Assembly (NCBI GenBank): GCA_021229015.1
Contig: CM037783.1
Location: forward strand, 24,246,052 to 24,310,051
Origin: Solen grandis
Taxonomy: Eukaryota; Mollusca; Bivalvia; Adapedonta; Solenidae
Length of the DNA stretch: 64,000 nucleotides
Direction of reading: 5' to 3'
Below the pieces are notes generated by a model that made no database searches, was not told the DNA's origin, and saw only the letters and a program-made list of their open reading frames with translations. A program made the translations under genes and the position numbers. Shown piece after piece: positions 11,756 to 24,200 of this stretch (positions are counted from its first letter, which is position 1; each line of letters opens with the position of its first letter).

Positions 11756-13380
11756 TTTTGGGGGGGGGGGGGGGGGGGGCGGTAGTGTTTCCGAATTAGA
11801 AACCTTAAATTGTAGCAAACACTTGATTTTGTCAAATTGATCGATCTTTTTTTGTACATGGTAAACTATAAAATAGGAAGGTGTTCTCTGTCAGATTTGT
11901 ATTTTCAAAGCTTCTTTTTGGCAGCAAATTTAGGGTTACTTTTAATGATATAATGAATTATCTAAAAGAATTACCGGTAAGAATGTTAGTTTGTTTTAAT
12001 AAAATAATACATTTTCAATATATCAACAAATCCCTATGCATTTTTTCCATTTAGTTCACATTCATGGTTTGTACCTCAGCCAAAAAAAACACAAAACAAT
12101 TAATGATTCTTGAAAACAATTTCTTGTATCTGACAAATGACTGTATTGTTTGCAAACTGAAATGCAATCAATATGGACACAAATACTTGACCTTTGTTGA
12201 CGCCGTGTTGAATATGTTTAAACTTGATCATAGTGCCCCAAAATCAGAAAAGGGAGCAACCACCATCATTACTGAATAATAAAACTATGTAATTGGTCTA
12301 AAAAAAATATGATTAATTATTTTGATTAACTGATTAAAAATACGCATGTCTTGACCTTTTATCGTCAATAAAAAATCGGCAAATTTAATGTGTATCTGAT
12401 AACTTCTTCCTAAATAACAAGGCCACGGGAAGACTTGGTTGACAGACCTCTTGCAAGTAACACCATTCATTAGAGTTCAGAAAAATAGATTTTCAATTAC
12501 ATAGCGTCAGCTTGAAAAAAAAAGGTTAAATGATGCTTTAAGAATAGATGCTAACATCTCATCTATAGTCTGATTAACTTGTACCCTAATAACTTCCACC
12601 GTCTTCAAAAGGTCTCCATACCGGCCTGTTGCCGTGTTTTCATTGTGCCCGTTTAAAAACCGTGCCAGTCACCGTGACTCCATAGTTTGCTGTATAAAAA
12701 CGACAAATTTGAAATATAGAATTTGAATATAATCTACGCATAGATAATAATTTACAGAATCTTATCTGCATTTATATCAAAAGACTCATACTTGGGATTT
12801 TGCTTCTTACTCTTGAAGTTGTGGATCAGGTTGGAGGATCCTGTGGTTCCGGAAGTTTCCTTACTTAACCCGCCCCAGCAGCTTTCATTCCACTTTAAGG
12901 CATTAGTTAGGATTTTTGAGAAAAATTATAAGGAGTATATGTACGTACAATTCGTGAGGTAATGTTTACCGGCCGTGTGAATTCCCAGCTTTTATGTACC
13001 ATGTGTGACGTCAGCAAGGTGGCGAGAACGTTTAGCGTACGGTATGGGGGTGTTCCGGGCGGTAAGGGGCCGGTAGCCACACGGTGAGGACCCGGCGAGA
13101 CCCGGCAAAAAACGGTCAACACACTGGCTGGTACGAGGACGCTCTGGAAACGGTATAGAGACGTAGAGTACCCAGCTGAAAAAAAATGCAGACGGAGAGA
13201 TTATGGCCTCTTGTCATTTAAATTAAACGGTACTGACCCGTTTGGCTTAGTCGGTGCTCTGTGACGCCAGTTGCCGTCAAGGGGACGCTTTAATACCTAT
13301 ATTTAATGTAAGTTTACTTTGATTTCCTTGGATGAAATATTTCACAGATAATGATTTGTACATCATATTACCGTTCTATA
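11756..13380. other. no recognised gene; T10G20 tract and a GC-richer patch
   Basis: A run of T's followed by about twenty G's sits at 11750-11779, directly at the upstream edge of the non-LTR fragment. A GC-richer patch spans about 12960-13180 but has no coding or RNA signature I recognise. Confidence 0.5.
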
Positions 13381-13970
13381 TTTTTAGCTCACCTGAGCAT
13401 AGCTCAGGGTGAGCTTTTGGGATACTTGATTGTCCGTCGTCCGACGTGCGTCGTCCGTCAACAATTTTGATGTTTACACACTAGAGGCCACAATTTTGAT
13501 CCAATCTTCCTCAAACTTGGTCAGAATGTTTGTCTTGATGATATCTTGAACCCTTTCGAAAATGGGTCAGGTTGGATCAAAAAATAGGTCAGTAGGTCAA
13601 ATCTTAGAAAAATCTTGTTTACACACTAGAGGCCACAATTTTGATCCAATCTTCCTCAAACTTGGTCAGATTGTTTGTCATGATGATATCTCGAACCAGT
13701 TTGAAAATGGGTGGGGCTGGACAGAAAAGTAGGTCAGTAGGTCAAATCTTAGAAAAATCTTGTTTATACTCTGAGGGCAACATTTTTGGTCCAATCACCC
13801 TCAAACTTTGGCAGAATGTTTGTCATGATGATATCTTTTGTGGATGGGGTCAGAAAATTCCTGAACATTGTTTCACCTCATCATCTTTATTCTTAAGCAA
13901 TCTGTTTTGTACAGGCAATGAATGATACTTTTCTCAGGTGAGCAATCTAGGGCCTTCTTGGCCCTCTTGT
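13381..13970 (+). mobile_element. non-autonomous element with inverted ends and 145-bp internal tandem repeats
   Basis: Starts TTTTTAGCTCACCTGAGC and ends with a matching inverted CTCAGGTGAGC followed by a GGGCCTTCTTGGCCC palindrome. Inside, a unit beginning near GTTTACACACTAGAGGCC at 13472 recurs at 13617 and, more diverged, near 13762: three copies at 145-bp spacing. The CCGTCGTCCGACGTGCGTCG block after the left end is another hallmark of this style of repeat, which I know as common in bivalve genomes. No coding capacity. Confidence 0.7.
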
Positions 13971-14054
13971 CTACATAACTTCAATCCATATCAACGTCTT
14001 TTATCTTATTTAAAATATTTTTTGTTGGGTAAGATTTATGTATGGCATAGGGTA

Positions 14055-14165
14055 GTCCAATCAATGAGCCTTTCGGCGCGACATGCTATTTTTGGTACTG
14101 GTAGTCACGCCGAAAGTAGAACAATATCACAAATTACGGGCACACAAGTGTTGACTAGGCATAGC
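14055..14165 (+). repeat. dispersed repeat fragment, copy 1
   Basis: Contains CAATGAGCC...GGCGCGACATGC and TATTTTTGG followed by ACAAATTACGGGCACACAA. The same order appears in reverse orientation at 33165-33295. The interior of the two copies differs by indels. Identity of the family unknown. Confidence 0.5.
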
Positions 14166-14204
14166 GGACATCTACATAAAACTTCAAATGTATGGGATAT
14201 CTGA

Positions 14205-15170
14205 GTCTTTACATGAATGGTTCTCAAGTGACTTGTCTTCAAGAAAGCAATGCGTAGTTTTTCTCGCTGTAAGTCAAACTGGAATTTCGGCAAATCTAGA
14301 GTACCCCAGGGTTCTATACTTGGATCCTTACTCTTCTTAATTTATATCAATGATATTGTCACTGACATAGATCCTAGCAATCATCTCTTCGCTGACGACA
14401 CATTTCTCTTTTTCATTGTAAACGAGCTGAAGGTAATGGCAGATTCTACTGAAAATAAATGACTAGTTTAAAAAACAGCTGGTTAAGACCGCGAGTTCTT
14501 TCTGATACCTCGTAAATCTAACTCTCTATACCACCCACTTGTATACATGCAAGACAGTTTCATACACCGCAAAAATGTCGTTATTTTTCAAATGATCTTA
14601 CTTGGATTAAACATATTGAATATATATTATCTAAAGCCTACAAGCGAAAATTATACTTCGTCCCCCTTCCTTTTTTTAATCCGCGTCGCTCTCTCGAAAA
14701 ATTATACTTATCTTTTATACGCCCACTTCTAGAATATGGTGATGCTATTTTTGATACGATTTAGAAAAAGATGCAGTAGGAAGCCGCTAGAATAGTTGGT
14801 TCTACTAAACTTGTTTCTATAAATAATCTCATGACAGAAGTAGGTTGGGTATCTCTGAAATCTGGAAGATGCAAACATAAGCTTATGCTATTCTACAAAA
14901 TGAAAAAAGACTTACGCACAGTATTTATCTTCCCTCTATCCTCCAGGAATTGACACTAGCAGATACTATCTTCGTAATGCAGGCAATATTAATGTACCTC
15001 GTTACAGAACAAACTTGTAGATCTAGTACGACTCTTTTTATTCCCCCCACGGTCAGAATTTTCAGTGGAAAACCTGATTCTGCTAAAAACACAACCTCTG
15101 TTGCTTCTTTCAAACATCAGATGAAGACAGACGCACATGGTGTTCAGGGGTATCATTGTCATGGTTAACG
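14205..15170 (+). pseudogene. decayed non-LTR retrotransposon reverse transcriptase
   Basis: A reverse-transcriptase core is readable: VPQGSILG with LIYINDI after it (about 14297-14360), then FADD at 14388-14399. After stops and frameshifts, the downstream part continues in other frames with EYGDAIFD (about 14730) and AARIVGSTKLVSINNL followed by a KHKLMLFYKMKKDLR block (about 14780-14910), which is the standard C-terminal region of non-LTR elements. Frame breaks near 14460, 14540, 14700 and 14765 make it non-functional. It is on the opposite strand and of a different sequence type from the copy at 10.6-11.8 kb. Confidence 0.8.
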
Positions 15171-15457
15171 TTCCATCAAAATTATTTACTCCAGATTGAG
15201 TATAAATTGTAGTTCATAGGCCCATGACCTATTAATAAAAACATAGTCGACTCCTCGAACTGTACGTGTGGTCTTCTAGACACAACTTAAAGTTATTTTC
15301 TTTGACAGTCAAAAAAGAAAAAGTTACATCGCTTACAAATAATAATAACAAAATAATATTCTGCTGTTTAATCCTTCAATGACAAATCTAAACGCTCCTA
15401 GATGATAAAATATTTACATGTATAATAATTCATAATTTCCAATGTTTTATTGATAGT

Positions 15458-15708
15458 TGTTGTTGTATTGGGGTTTACCGTCACTGCGATAGTATTTCAA
15501 TCATATAACGACGTCCAGCTAATTACAGGTGGAGGAAGACCCCGAGTACACAGAGGTACCCGGGTAGAACCACCGACCTACCGCAAGCCGGCTGGAAGGC
15601 TTCCTCACATGAAAAAATCTGAGGTCCCTACCAGGATTCGAACCCACAGCGGTGAGGGGCTGAGAGATTTGTAGTCCACGACTGTAACCGCTCGGCCACG
15701 GCGGCCCC
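15458..15708 (-). mobile_element. tRNA-headed SINE, apparently full length, with 12-bp target duplication
   Basis: On the minus strand it begins with a tRNA-like head: A-box region GTGGCCGAGCGGTTA and B box GGGTTCGAATCC (plus-strand GGATTCGAACCC near 15635). A body containing AGCCGGCTTGCGGTAGGTCG follows, and it ends in a CAA-rich tail. It is flanked by a perfect direct repeat TTTATTGATAGT at 15446-15457 and 15709-15720, the target-site duplication of LINE-mediated insertion. Related copies occur at 35133-35335, 46105-46195, 48985-49155 and 51162-51307. The head looks derived from a Leu/Ser-type tRNA. The clean duplication implies a fairly recent insertion. Confidence 0.9.
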
Positions 15709-15720
15709 TTTATTGATAGT

Positions 15721-17914
15721 GAAAGTTTATAAAACAATCTGACATGGAAGAAAGAATTCGAACTATTTAGCTCTGCTTCTCTATCATTGTTTCCAAATCA
15801 TTTTCTTTCTTTTTATTTTTTCTTTCTTTTTGTGTTACTGATAATTGATTTTTTTTTCAACTTAAAATGTTGTTGTGGAATTGTAACGTCATTTGTTAAT
15901 TAATTTTGACAATCTTGAATCTTATCAAATAAAAATACCCAGTTAGAAAAAGAAAATTACTCTAATAAATGTTCGAAAGATTCATTACCTTTAAGTAAAA
16001 AAAAACTGTCCATTTTAGTACAAAAAATAATAATTCCAAACAAAGGACTGAAAAGTTTCTTCTTGCTGACTATACTGTTGGTGCTGAACTAACTTGGGAG
16101 TAGTATATAATACTGATTGATGACGTCACTAAGGGTCTACCTGACCCATTAACCTTTATCTCAAAGTTGCCGGTAATCATTTCCTCTTATTATATTATGA
16201 GCTTAGCTCAAGGCGTTTTCCCATATATCCATTTTAATATCCACCTTCTTGATTAAATTAAGTGTTTTTAAGAGAAGAATATTGTTAGTCATGCTTTTCG
16301 TTCACAACTTGTCCCAATTGCTTGAGTTGAATTGTATGACAGGAATAAATATGTTTAAAAGTGTGCCCAACAAAGCAATCATGGCAACATGATTTCTCAC
16401 AATCATCATCCTACTCAGCTCGACCTTGCGTCTATAGATATCTGTTGTTCGTTTCCAAAGTCTTACCAATTTAGTCAATCCGGGCTGCATAAAAAAGATA
16501 GAAATAACCTAGAAATTAAATTGATTATGATACAGCGCTGCTATGTTTACAACTGAGCGCGTGCTTTACGAACCCATACAACGGGAACCTGTAACTAGAA
16601 ATCTATAGACGCTCTCTCAGTATGATGTCAGCTGGAAAGGGGTGCGGTGAGTTATTAATAAGATTGTCGAGATATGATTTTTATTTAGCTTTATCTAGAC
16701 AATTCCGAGCCTAAAATAAACTAAACGGTAGGGAAAATTCAACCTATGAGCATAACAGAAATATAAAAACGGGTGTTAAGGATATAATCATTTTGCATGA
16801 CAGCGTAAATCAGGTCATTGTGGAGATGATTCAAGAAATGCATTTTCTTCTCACATTTTTATACAACTTTATTATAATCAATGTACCTACAATATCTGAA
16901 CACACAAAAAATCGCAGGAATTAATCAACGAACTGCATTTTTTCACAAAGGAGCGGTGTACATAAATGTATATATAAAATTAATTGGCCCGATAAGTGGA
17001 TTAAGCCCCTACCCCCCCCCCCCACCCTGTACGGTGAATTTCATAGTTGACTATGCAAGGTAATTTCATAGTTGACCAACATTTCTCTGTTTGACACCCC
17101 CCCCCCCCCCCCCCAACGATATTTTTAGACCGCTGCATTTAGTCAAATTTCAAGATTCTGTTTATTAGTGCAGTTGAGAAACACGCAAGCGTAAAATGTC
17201 ACTATAATAGGTTATACACTAAAATATTTAGAATACGGAAATAGAATTCTTCACGATATGGAAGCCGCGGGTGTTAGCTGCTCTCCGTCCCGTCCCGCTT
17301 CTAAATTATAGGGAATACTATTTCTGTATCCTGGCAATTACATAAAACAGCATTTTGTGCAAAGGCAATGACGTCATAACGACCGTTTCTCAACATGTAG
17401 TCGCAGGAATTTCTTTCATTTGATTCCTTTACACCTTGTTCATGGCACACATTGTACTTTGATTATTTTATCTCAATGTCATGCATTCTTTTTCTTCTTC
17501 TTCTTTTTCTTCTTCTTCTAAATGATAAGCAGTGCCTGTTCTAGAGCATCGTTGCTAATGCTATCCTAGATTAGTCCGGGATTGTCACGTGATATCCTTT
17601 ACCCACTACCCTTAGATCCGTTGTCATATACTCTCCCACTGGTACACGGCGTCCCCCAATTGTCCCACGGAATATACAGGTACACGTGGTATAGGCTAGT
17701 TATAACCGATCACATAGCGTGGCTTCCGACGATGTGTTTTGAAGCGCTAATTTTTACAGCGATCAGTATGCTAACTTATCCTATAAAAAAAAGAAGAAAA
17801 AATTACCGGTAATGATAAAGATTCAGTTTGACATTATAAGCCATAGATGAAGAAATTAAAAATCTACAAAATCGAAAATATATTATCCTTTCAAAATGTT
17901 AAAAATAGTTACTT

Positions 17915-17949
<35 letters not shown>

Positions 17950-19581
17950 TTATTTTAAAAATGCCTTCAGTCCCTAAGCGTACACGAAAACGCACAGTTT
18001 ATTTTCGAGCTAGAACACGGCCATAATGATAGAGCAATTTGAAAAGCCCTTACAACTTTGTCAGAATGAGTTAACATATTGCTTTAACGTTCGCTGAATT
18101 AGATATTCATTCCATTATTGTGTGAACTATCTTTAGATGTCATTATAACGCGCTAATCGCTTAAAAATAGTAATCTAAAGAGTTAATTGCACAAACATGT
18201 CCTTTGACACCAGCCTTTCAGTATAGCAGGAGCATAACATTCGAATATGACTGACCCATTTCCATCGTTAATTAGTCTACTGGAAGCTTAGATTGACTTC
18301 GCTCAATGCTGTGAAATCAGATTACAGATTCCCAGATTACCGACCGGTTCTTATTAAGGAGTGTCCATAACAAAGCAGCGATGTGCCAAACTCAATACTG
18401 GAGCGTTACAAGGCCGACTCACGGACCTTTTCAATTCAATAGAGTTCAGTATCAATATCGAAATAGCGGGCATACCAACCCCTGGAACATCTCAAATACA
18501 TGTAGTGAATATGATTGATCGCTGTATTCTGAAAATGACCAGCTGAAAATTGGAAGTCTAATCTTGTAGATCGAATATTCTTGGTAATCATCGAGAAACT
18601 ATGACATTATAAGCGACACGGGGGATAGATACAGTTTAGAACATCGTCGAAACCCACATTCGCTGTATACGTTTTGCTTCTTAATCGACCGTGGGTTATT
18701 TAACTAGGTAAAAAAAAAATCTAAATAAAAAAATGGCAACTTCGTTCTACCATGAAGTCCTCGTCTAAGCGTATTGGTTTATCTCGCAGGGCACAAAGAG
18801 TCAGCTTTTGTAACTTCGATGAAGAGAATTCAAATTACTAGTACTACGCACGGTTTCATTGGTAAGCAAGTAGCTGTAATTAATATTCATGAAAACGAAG
18901 TTTTGCCAGTTGAATATTCCACAGTATATACGGTAGTGTTAATGGAATATAAACCGTTGGTTCCGACGATGAATTAGGAATAGCAGACTGCGAAAGTATT
19001 ATGCTTGTATATATAGAGAGATTGAACAGTTTGCTAGATATAGTTTTGAAAATTTCAGTAAGATATCCACAGCGTCCTGTATTTATCAATTTCAAATTAA
19101 TCCATGTTACGAAACATTTTTATTGTACAAATCGTTTAAATGTATTCTTACATAGCTTGAAATGTATCGTTATCAAGGTTATATTAGCAGTTCCAATATC
19201 ATTGCTAGAGTAATTGTTCTTGGACAATTCACTTTGAAAACTCCCGATCTTTAAATATTTAGAGTTTCAAGTAAATCCCTTTTATATTGTTCAAGTAAGG
19301 ATACAAAAAAAATCATTATCACTAACTAAAATATGGTAATAATTCTAATAAAACAATACAATCAAACCTGCTGATATATGCACAACTAGACTTGGTACCA
19401 ATAACTGCCTGCTTCGCATAGTTTGAATAGTATCAATTTCTTTTTTCAAAATCGGGTTGGAGGGAAATCAACTTAAAACTATATTGAACCGTTTTGAAAC
19501 CTTTGTTTATGTAATAAATCACAGTCGCTAGCCTGTCCAAGGACCTATTCAACATTCAAGTGAGATATGAAACGGTCCAAA

Positions 19582-19622
<41 letters not shown>

Positions 19623-20187
19623 CTGTCGTGACTAAAAAGGTAAACTTAACATCTTACAGACGCTTAACTGATAGACGCTTTATAGTATCACTCATTAAAG
19701 AGATCTGCGATCTAATGAGAGATATACATTGGTTTAATCGGCAATAAAACTTGGTATATTTATAGTTGATATGAGCAATTTTACAAATCTCATGTTATCT
19801 CGTATTTACATGATCGTACACGTAACTTAACGAGAGCGTCTCAAGACTTGCTCTTTACCTATATCAGAGTTGCGGATCTCTGTTAGGCTATTAGGTCTTT
19901 TGTCTGTCTATAATTACAACATGTTTCTCGAGTAGAGACAGATACACATTATAAAACTATATTTCTCTTGTATTTCTCGATTATTGTCTGCGTGTGTTTA
20001 ACAAATCAGGTAGATATCTGTCCGGTACATTTGCCATTGGTTTAGCGTGGGCGAAGTGGGTCTGCTAATGTTGAACGTATAGTGTTGGATAGATCAGTTA
20101 TGTCAGTATTGTGACGGATTTCCCAGCATTATCAATATGATGGAGTGAAGAAATGATGGATGGACAAATGTATAATAAACCATCCAT
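15721..20187. other. intergenic, simple repeats only
   Basis: Holds C-runs at about 17012-17022 and 17097-17114, a TTC-rich tract at about 17487-17520, a (TTTA)n tract at about 17912-17952 and a (TG)n tract at about 19583-19620. No frame here reads as a recognisable protein, and no convincing further RPGR exon was found on the minus strand. Confidence 0.5.
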
Positions 20188-20287
20188 NNNNNNNNNNNNN
20201 NNNNNNNNNNNNNNNNNNNNNNNNNNNNNNNNNNNNNNNNNNNNNNNNNNNNNNNNNNNNNNNNNNNNNNNNNNNNNNNNNNNNNNN
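20188..20287. other. assembly gap of exactly 100 N
   Basis: One hundred undetermined bases, the conventional length for a gap of unknown size at a scaffold join. The sequence left and right of it may not be truly adjacent, which matters because the RPGR gene runs toward the gap and its last exons are not found. Confidence 0.99.
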
Positions 20288-20559
20288 TGATATCCTATGG
20301 TGTATGATAGAGAGGATATCTTTTCTTTCTTTTTTTTTATTGTAAGATCATATTTTCTCTACCATTTTGTCATTGAAAAATATTTTTCAAGAGTATCTGA
20401 GCTAGGAGTGAGAACATGTTTCCTATGACTTCAATTGAAAAAAAAAATCAAATTTTACAATAAAATCAACACAAAAGTTCCATTCATTTCAAGTTATTTC
20501 ATATTTTCTTTGTCTATCGTTCTCTCGTCTCTAAATGAGCCTGAATTTATATCCTTATT

Positions 20560-20802
20560 TGACCTTGACTTGTATGATGATGTACTTCAACTCTAACAAT
20601 GCTGTGGGCATGTGTGACAGCCTTTGTGACCAATCTAAACCAAGATCAGCCTGCACTTATGTGTAGCCTGATCATGGCCTGCACTGTGTTTGCTATTCAG
20701 TCAATACATTTTCAGCAAGCATCCCCATAAACAACTAATGGCACAGTCAACAATGAAGAAAAGGTCAAGTCCAATTCAGACATTTAGCATGGTAAGGGGT
20801 AA
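20560..20802. repeat. degenerate interspersed repeat containing a GATCAGCCTGC motif
   Basis: Contains AAGATCAGCCTGCAC and GCCTGATCATGGCCTGCACTG and ends with TTTAGCATGGTAAGGGGT. The GATCAGCCTGC core is shared with the TTAA-flanked palindromic elements at 21827, 29743 and 59575, so it may be a distant older relative. Boundaries are uncertain. Confidence 0.4.
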
Positions 20803-21191
20803 AACAGACATGCTGGAAACTTAATCACGATAAAATGATCATATACTTATCTTTTATGGTTTATGATCAATTCATCATTTGTGAATGTACCTATTTACTG
20901 AAAAACATGGAATGAACTACACATTACATTCATATAACAATCCTTACATAGTTGAATTATGTCATTAGTAAGTAGCCATACAATAATTTTTACCAATCAG
21001 AACCAATATCTTACAATTTACACTCCTAGACTGTTCCTGAGTTGGACCAGTACTTTGCTCCTGAGGAGATTAAGTCATGTAGCCTACCTCTAGATCATAA
21101 AAATTAGAGAGAGATACTTCAATGTAACTAAGTAAGCCAAGTATTATTCCTAATAACAGTAAGAGCAGACTGCATCATGATATCAACTTAC

Positions 21192-21266
21192 GTGATCGGG
21201 TTGCCTCCTTGGAAGTGGGCGTGGCAAGGCTTTGGGGGAAGACTCTTCATTTTCTCTGGATATTGG
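21192..21266 (-). CDS. RPGR: RPGR exon 13, last exon found
   Basis: 75 bases, residues 482-506, phase 0 at both ends, with TTTCAG acceptor and a GTAAGT donor. Encodes SRENEESSPKALPRPLPRR. The donor shows the transcript continues, but no following exon was identified between here and the gap. Confidence 0.6.
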
Positions 21267-24200
21267 CTGAAATATTGACACATGCAACTTGTGAATATGC
21301 AGAAGCTTTATGACTGTTGTGATTCAGACATAATTCGTCCATTGAAGAAAGCCAGAAGGGCTTATCAGTATATATAAAGAAGACTGATGAGCCCTTCTGG
21401 TTTTCAATGGACTAAATATACCAGAGGGCAGATGAGCTTTTTGGTCAAATGAGTATTAAGTATTATCTATCACTTTACTTATAATTGAGAATCCATGAAA
21501 ATACTTAGTATTTAACAACTATTACCCTGCCATTCTTTATTTTATGAATTGAGTTCAAGCAATCATAGTAATGAAAAACATAACACAGTATTTAATGCAC
21601 ATAAAATCAAAAAAAAAAAACTACTTTGATCTCAGTGCAGAAATCAATTAGCAGTGAAAAGGTTATCACATAGTTGAATATCCTTTAGAATTAGCACTGG
21701 AAAGTTGAAAGCACATTTTTAGGATAAAACAGATATGGAATTCTTTAGATATGTGCACAATTCTGTTACCAGAATGAGATACAGATATAAATTTGAGTTG
21801 TCCACCTAAATGACTGCACTGCTTTCTTAACCCTTTCCCTCATAAAGGACACCATGAAAAGACCTATGCGAACAGCATAAAACCTGATCAGCCTGCGAGT
21901 TACTCGCAGGCTGATCTGGTTTTATGCTGTTCACATAGGTCTTTTCATGGTTTCCTCTATGAGGGAAAGGGTTAACAAATGAAATGAATATACATATGTT
22001 CTTACATACATACACACAGAAGCTGGTAAAAGAAGGAAATTACCATAAACAAAACAAAAATTTTAGAGAGAAGAAAAACTGTATGTTGACATGTATCACC
22101 AACCTTTATCACATCTTCTTGCACTTCTTCTTGGTCTGACTCAGCATCTTTGGATTCTGAGGAAAGAATCATGCATAAATATGAAATGCTTATTTGAAAA
22201 CTATTTCCAGTCAAACTTGATTTACCTATCACCTGTATAAAGCAATTTACTTGTTTTATCCCTATTCATCATAGAGTCTCATATTGACGCATTGGCAAAC
22301 TGTTTGCTAATAAAATATTGTAACTCAGAGTTTGCACAACAAAGAAAAATCCATTGTTTCATATACCAAATTTGAAATTCAGTCAATTAATGTTGATTAA
22401 ATTATAAATTTGCACATGGATATTCATGCAAGCAGCTCTCAGATTCCCAAAGTGGCGTTTTATTTAACATTTTACATTGTCATCTGTACTATGCAGCAAT
22501 TTCCTTGGCAGGCTGCTTAACCCTTCACCTCATATCGACATATTCAAATGCCTTTAAAAACAGAGCATACCCAGTTGATAGCTCCTGGAAGAAACTGTCT
22601 ACTCATGCAATACTGAAGTTCAGTTTCACTCACCTGAGTACCAAAAGCCCAAAATATGTGGCATCAATTCTGAAATTTTTATATAGGTGATAAAAGAAAA
22701 CTAGCTGACATCCCATGCCAAATTCTATATATGTTTATACATGCAGGCTATGCTTAGGTGAGCTAAAAAGAAAAAAAAATCATATGATTAAGTCATATAC
22801 AGGAGGAGAAACTACAATGCCCCTGACAGTAACTGTAACCTACCTTCCTGGTCAGCAGGTGGGGGTTGAGGTAGGGACTTGGGGGTTCGGGTCTTGACTG
22901 CCGGGACAGTCTGGTGAAGCTGCTCCGCTGAGATCCGCTGGTGTCCGGCTAATGCAGGTAATGTTCGGTTCAGATCATTTTTAAACTGTAACAAAACTTC
23001 ACATTAGACATCTGCTATATAAAAGAATCATTCTTTTCATCTTTTTCAAAACTATGTAAAATAGTTTTTTTTTTTTTTAAGCCAGCCAACAAATTTCACC
23101 TCAATTTTACTTCTTTTTCAAAGGCAAATTGTTATAAATGTAATCAAAATATAAGATGTGCTCCTAAACAAGGACTTTTTCCAAGACCATCTAGCTTGTA
23201 GGATAGGCACTCTGCTGATTTACCCAAGCACTACTTTAGATTATTAAAACTGTATTAAAGAGAGACTTACTGAATCATTGTGTTTTCTCCGTCGATCTCT
23301 GGCTGTCACACTGTTGTTGAGATCTATGGACCCGTCAGGCCGAAGTGAATGATTCAGCATCCCATTCATATGCGGCTCCTTGATAAAATCTTCCTCTGAA
23401 CTCGACCAATCATCAGAATCTTGCCGCAGTTTTGCAAGACAGATCATGTGACATCCTCCGCAGGACACCTGTACAGTAAACAATTAATTATCTATCAAAA
23501 TAAGTCTATCTATTTGTTTACAATTACCAGTACCCTGAAAAAACAAGAAGTGTTCCTTGGAACACATGTCATAAAGGGATGATCCCTATGTCTCACTTAA
23601 AAATAAAAAGAAACCTTTCTTCTTCATATTACATGTCAATACTTTTCAAATACATAGTAATTTAATCAAAGTGGCTTTCAAAGATATATGCCAGAATCTA
23701 AACTAGATGTGCTGTACTTAATCCAGGGTCATTTAATTGGTCTTGCTACTCTCTTTTGCTATTTAAATTTTTCCAGTGAATAAACCCCTACTTACCCACT
23801 GAAAATCTCTGGGTCAGGTCATGCAAACATTTTTTTTTAAATATTCCCTAAATCTCTACCACTCACAAGAACACAGAACAAGAGCTGTCAGAGGACAGCA
23901 CGCTCGACTATTCAAAATGCTTGTTGGTAAATCAAATGAAATCTATTTCAATTCTTGCCCTTCACATACCCTGTACATAATAATAGTCAAAAATTATATA
24001 CCTTGATAGTCTGATACCCCTTAATATATTTATGATGTCTAAAATCAATCCCATGCCTAGTTACTGAGACATAAGCCTAATAACACTGTGCATGTAAAAC
24101 TTTAACCAAGAATCCAAGTTAGAAAAGGGTCATAATTTGTATAAAATCCAGTCCAAAACTTATCCTCCTTAGTTTTCTGATGCCCCTGAAGACACTCCTT

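Noticed and set aside
15620..15708. tRNA gene (Leu/Ser-like)
   Set aside because: The A and B boxes belong to a SINE with a fused body, CAA tail and target duplication; the cloverleaf is degenerate and related heads recur at other SINE copies.
17487..17520. Minus-strand Glu/Lys-rich run that could mimic the acidic RPGR tail
   Set aside because: It is a TTC microsatellite; the acceptor context is weak, the frame after exon 13 would give poly-Lys and a stop within 13 codons, and the gap intervenes.
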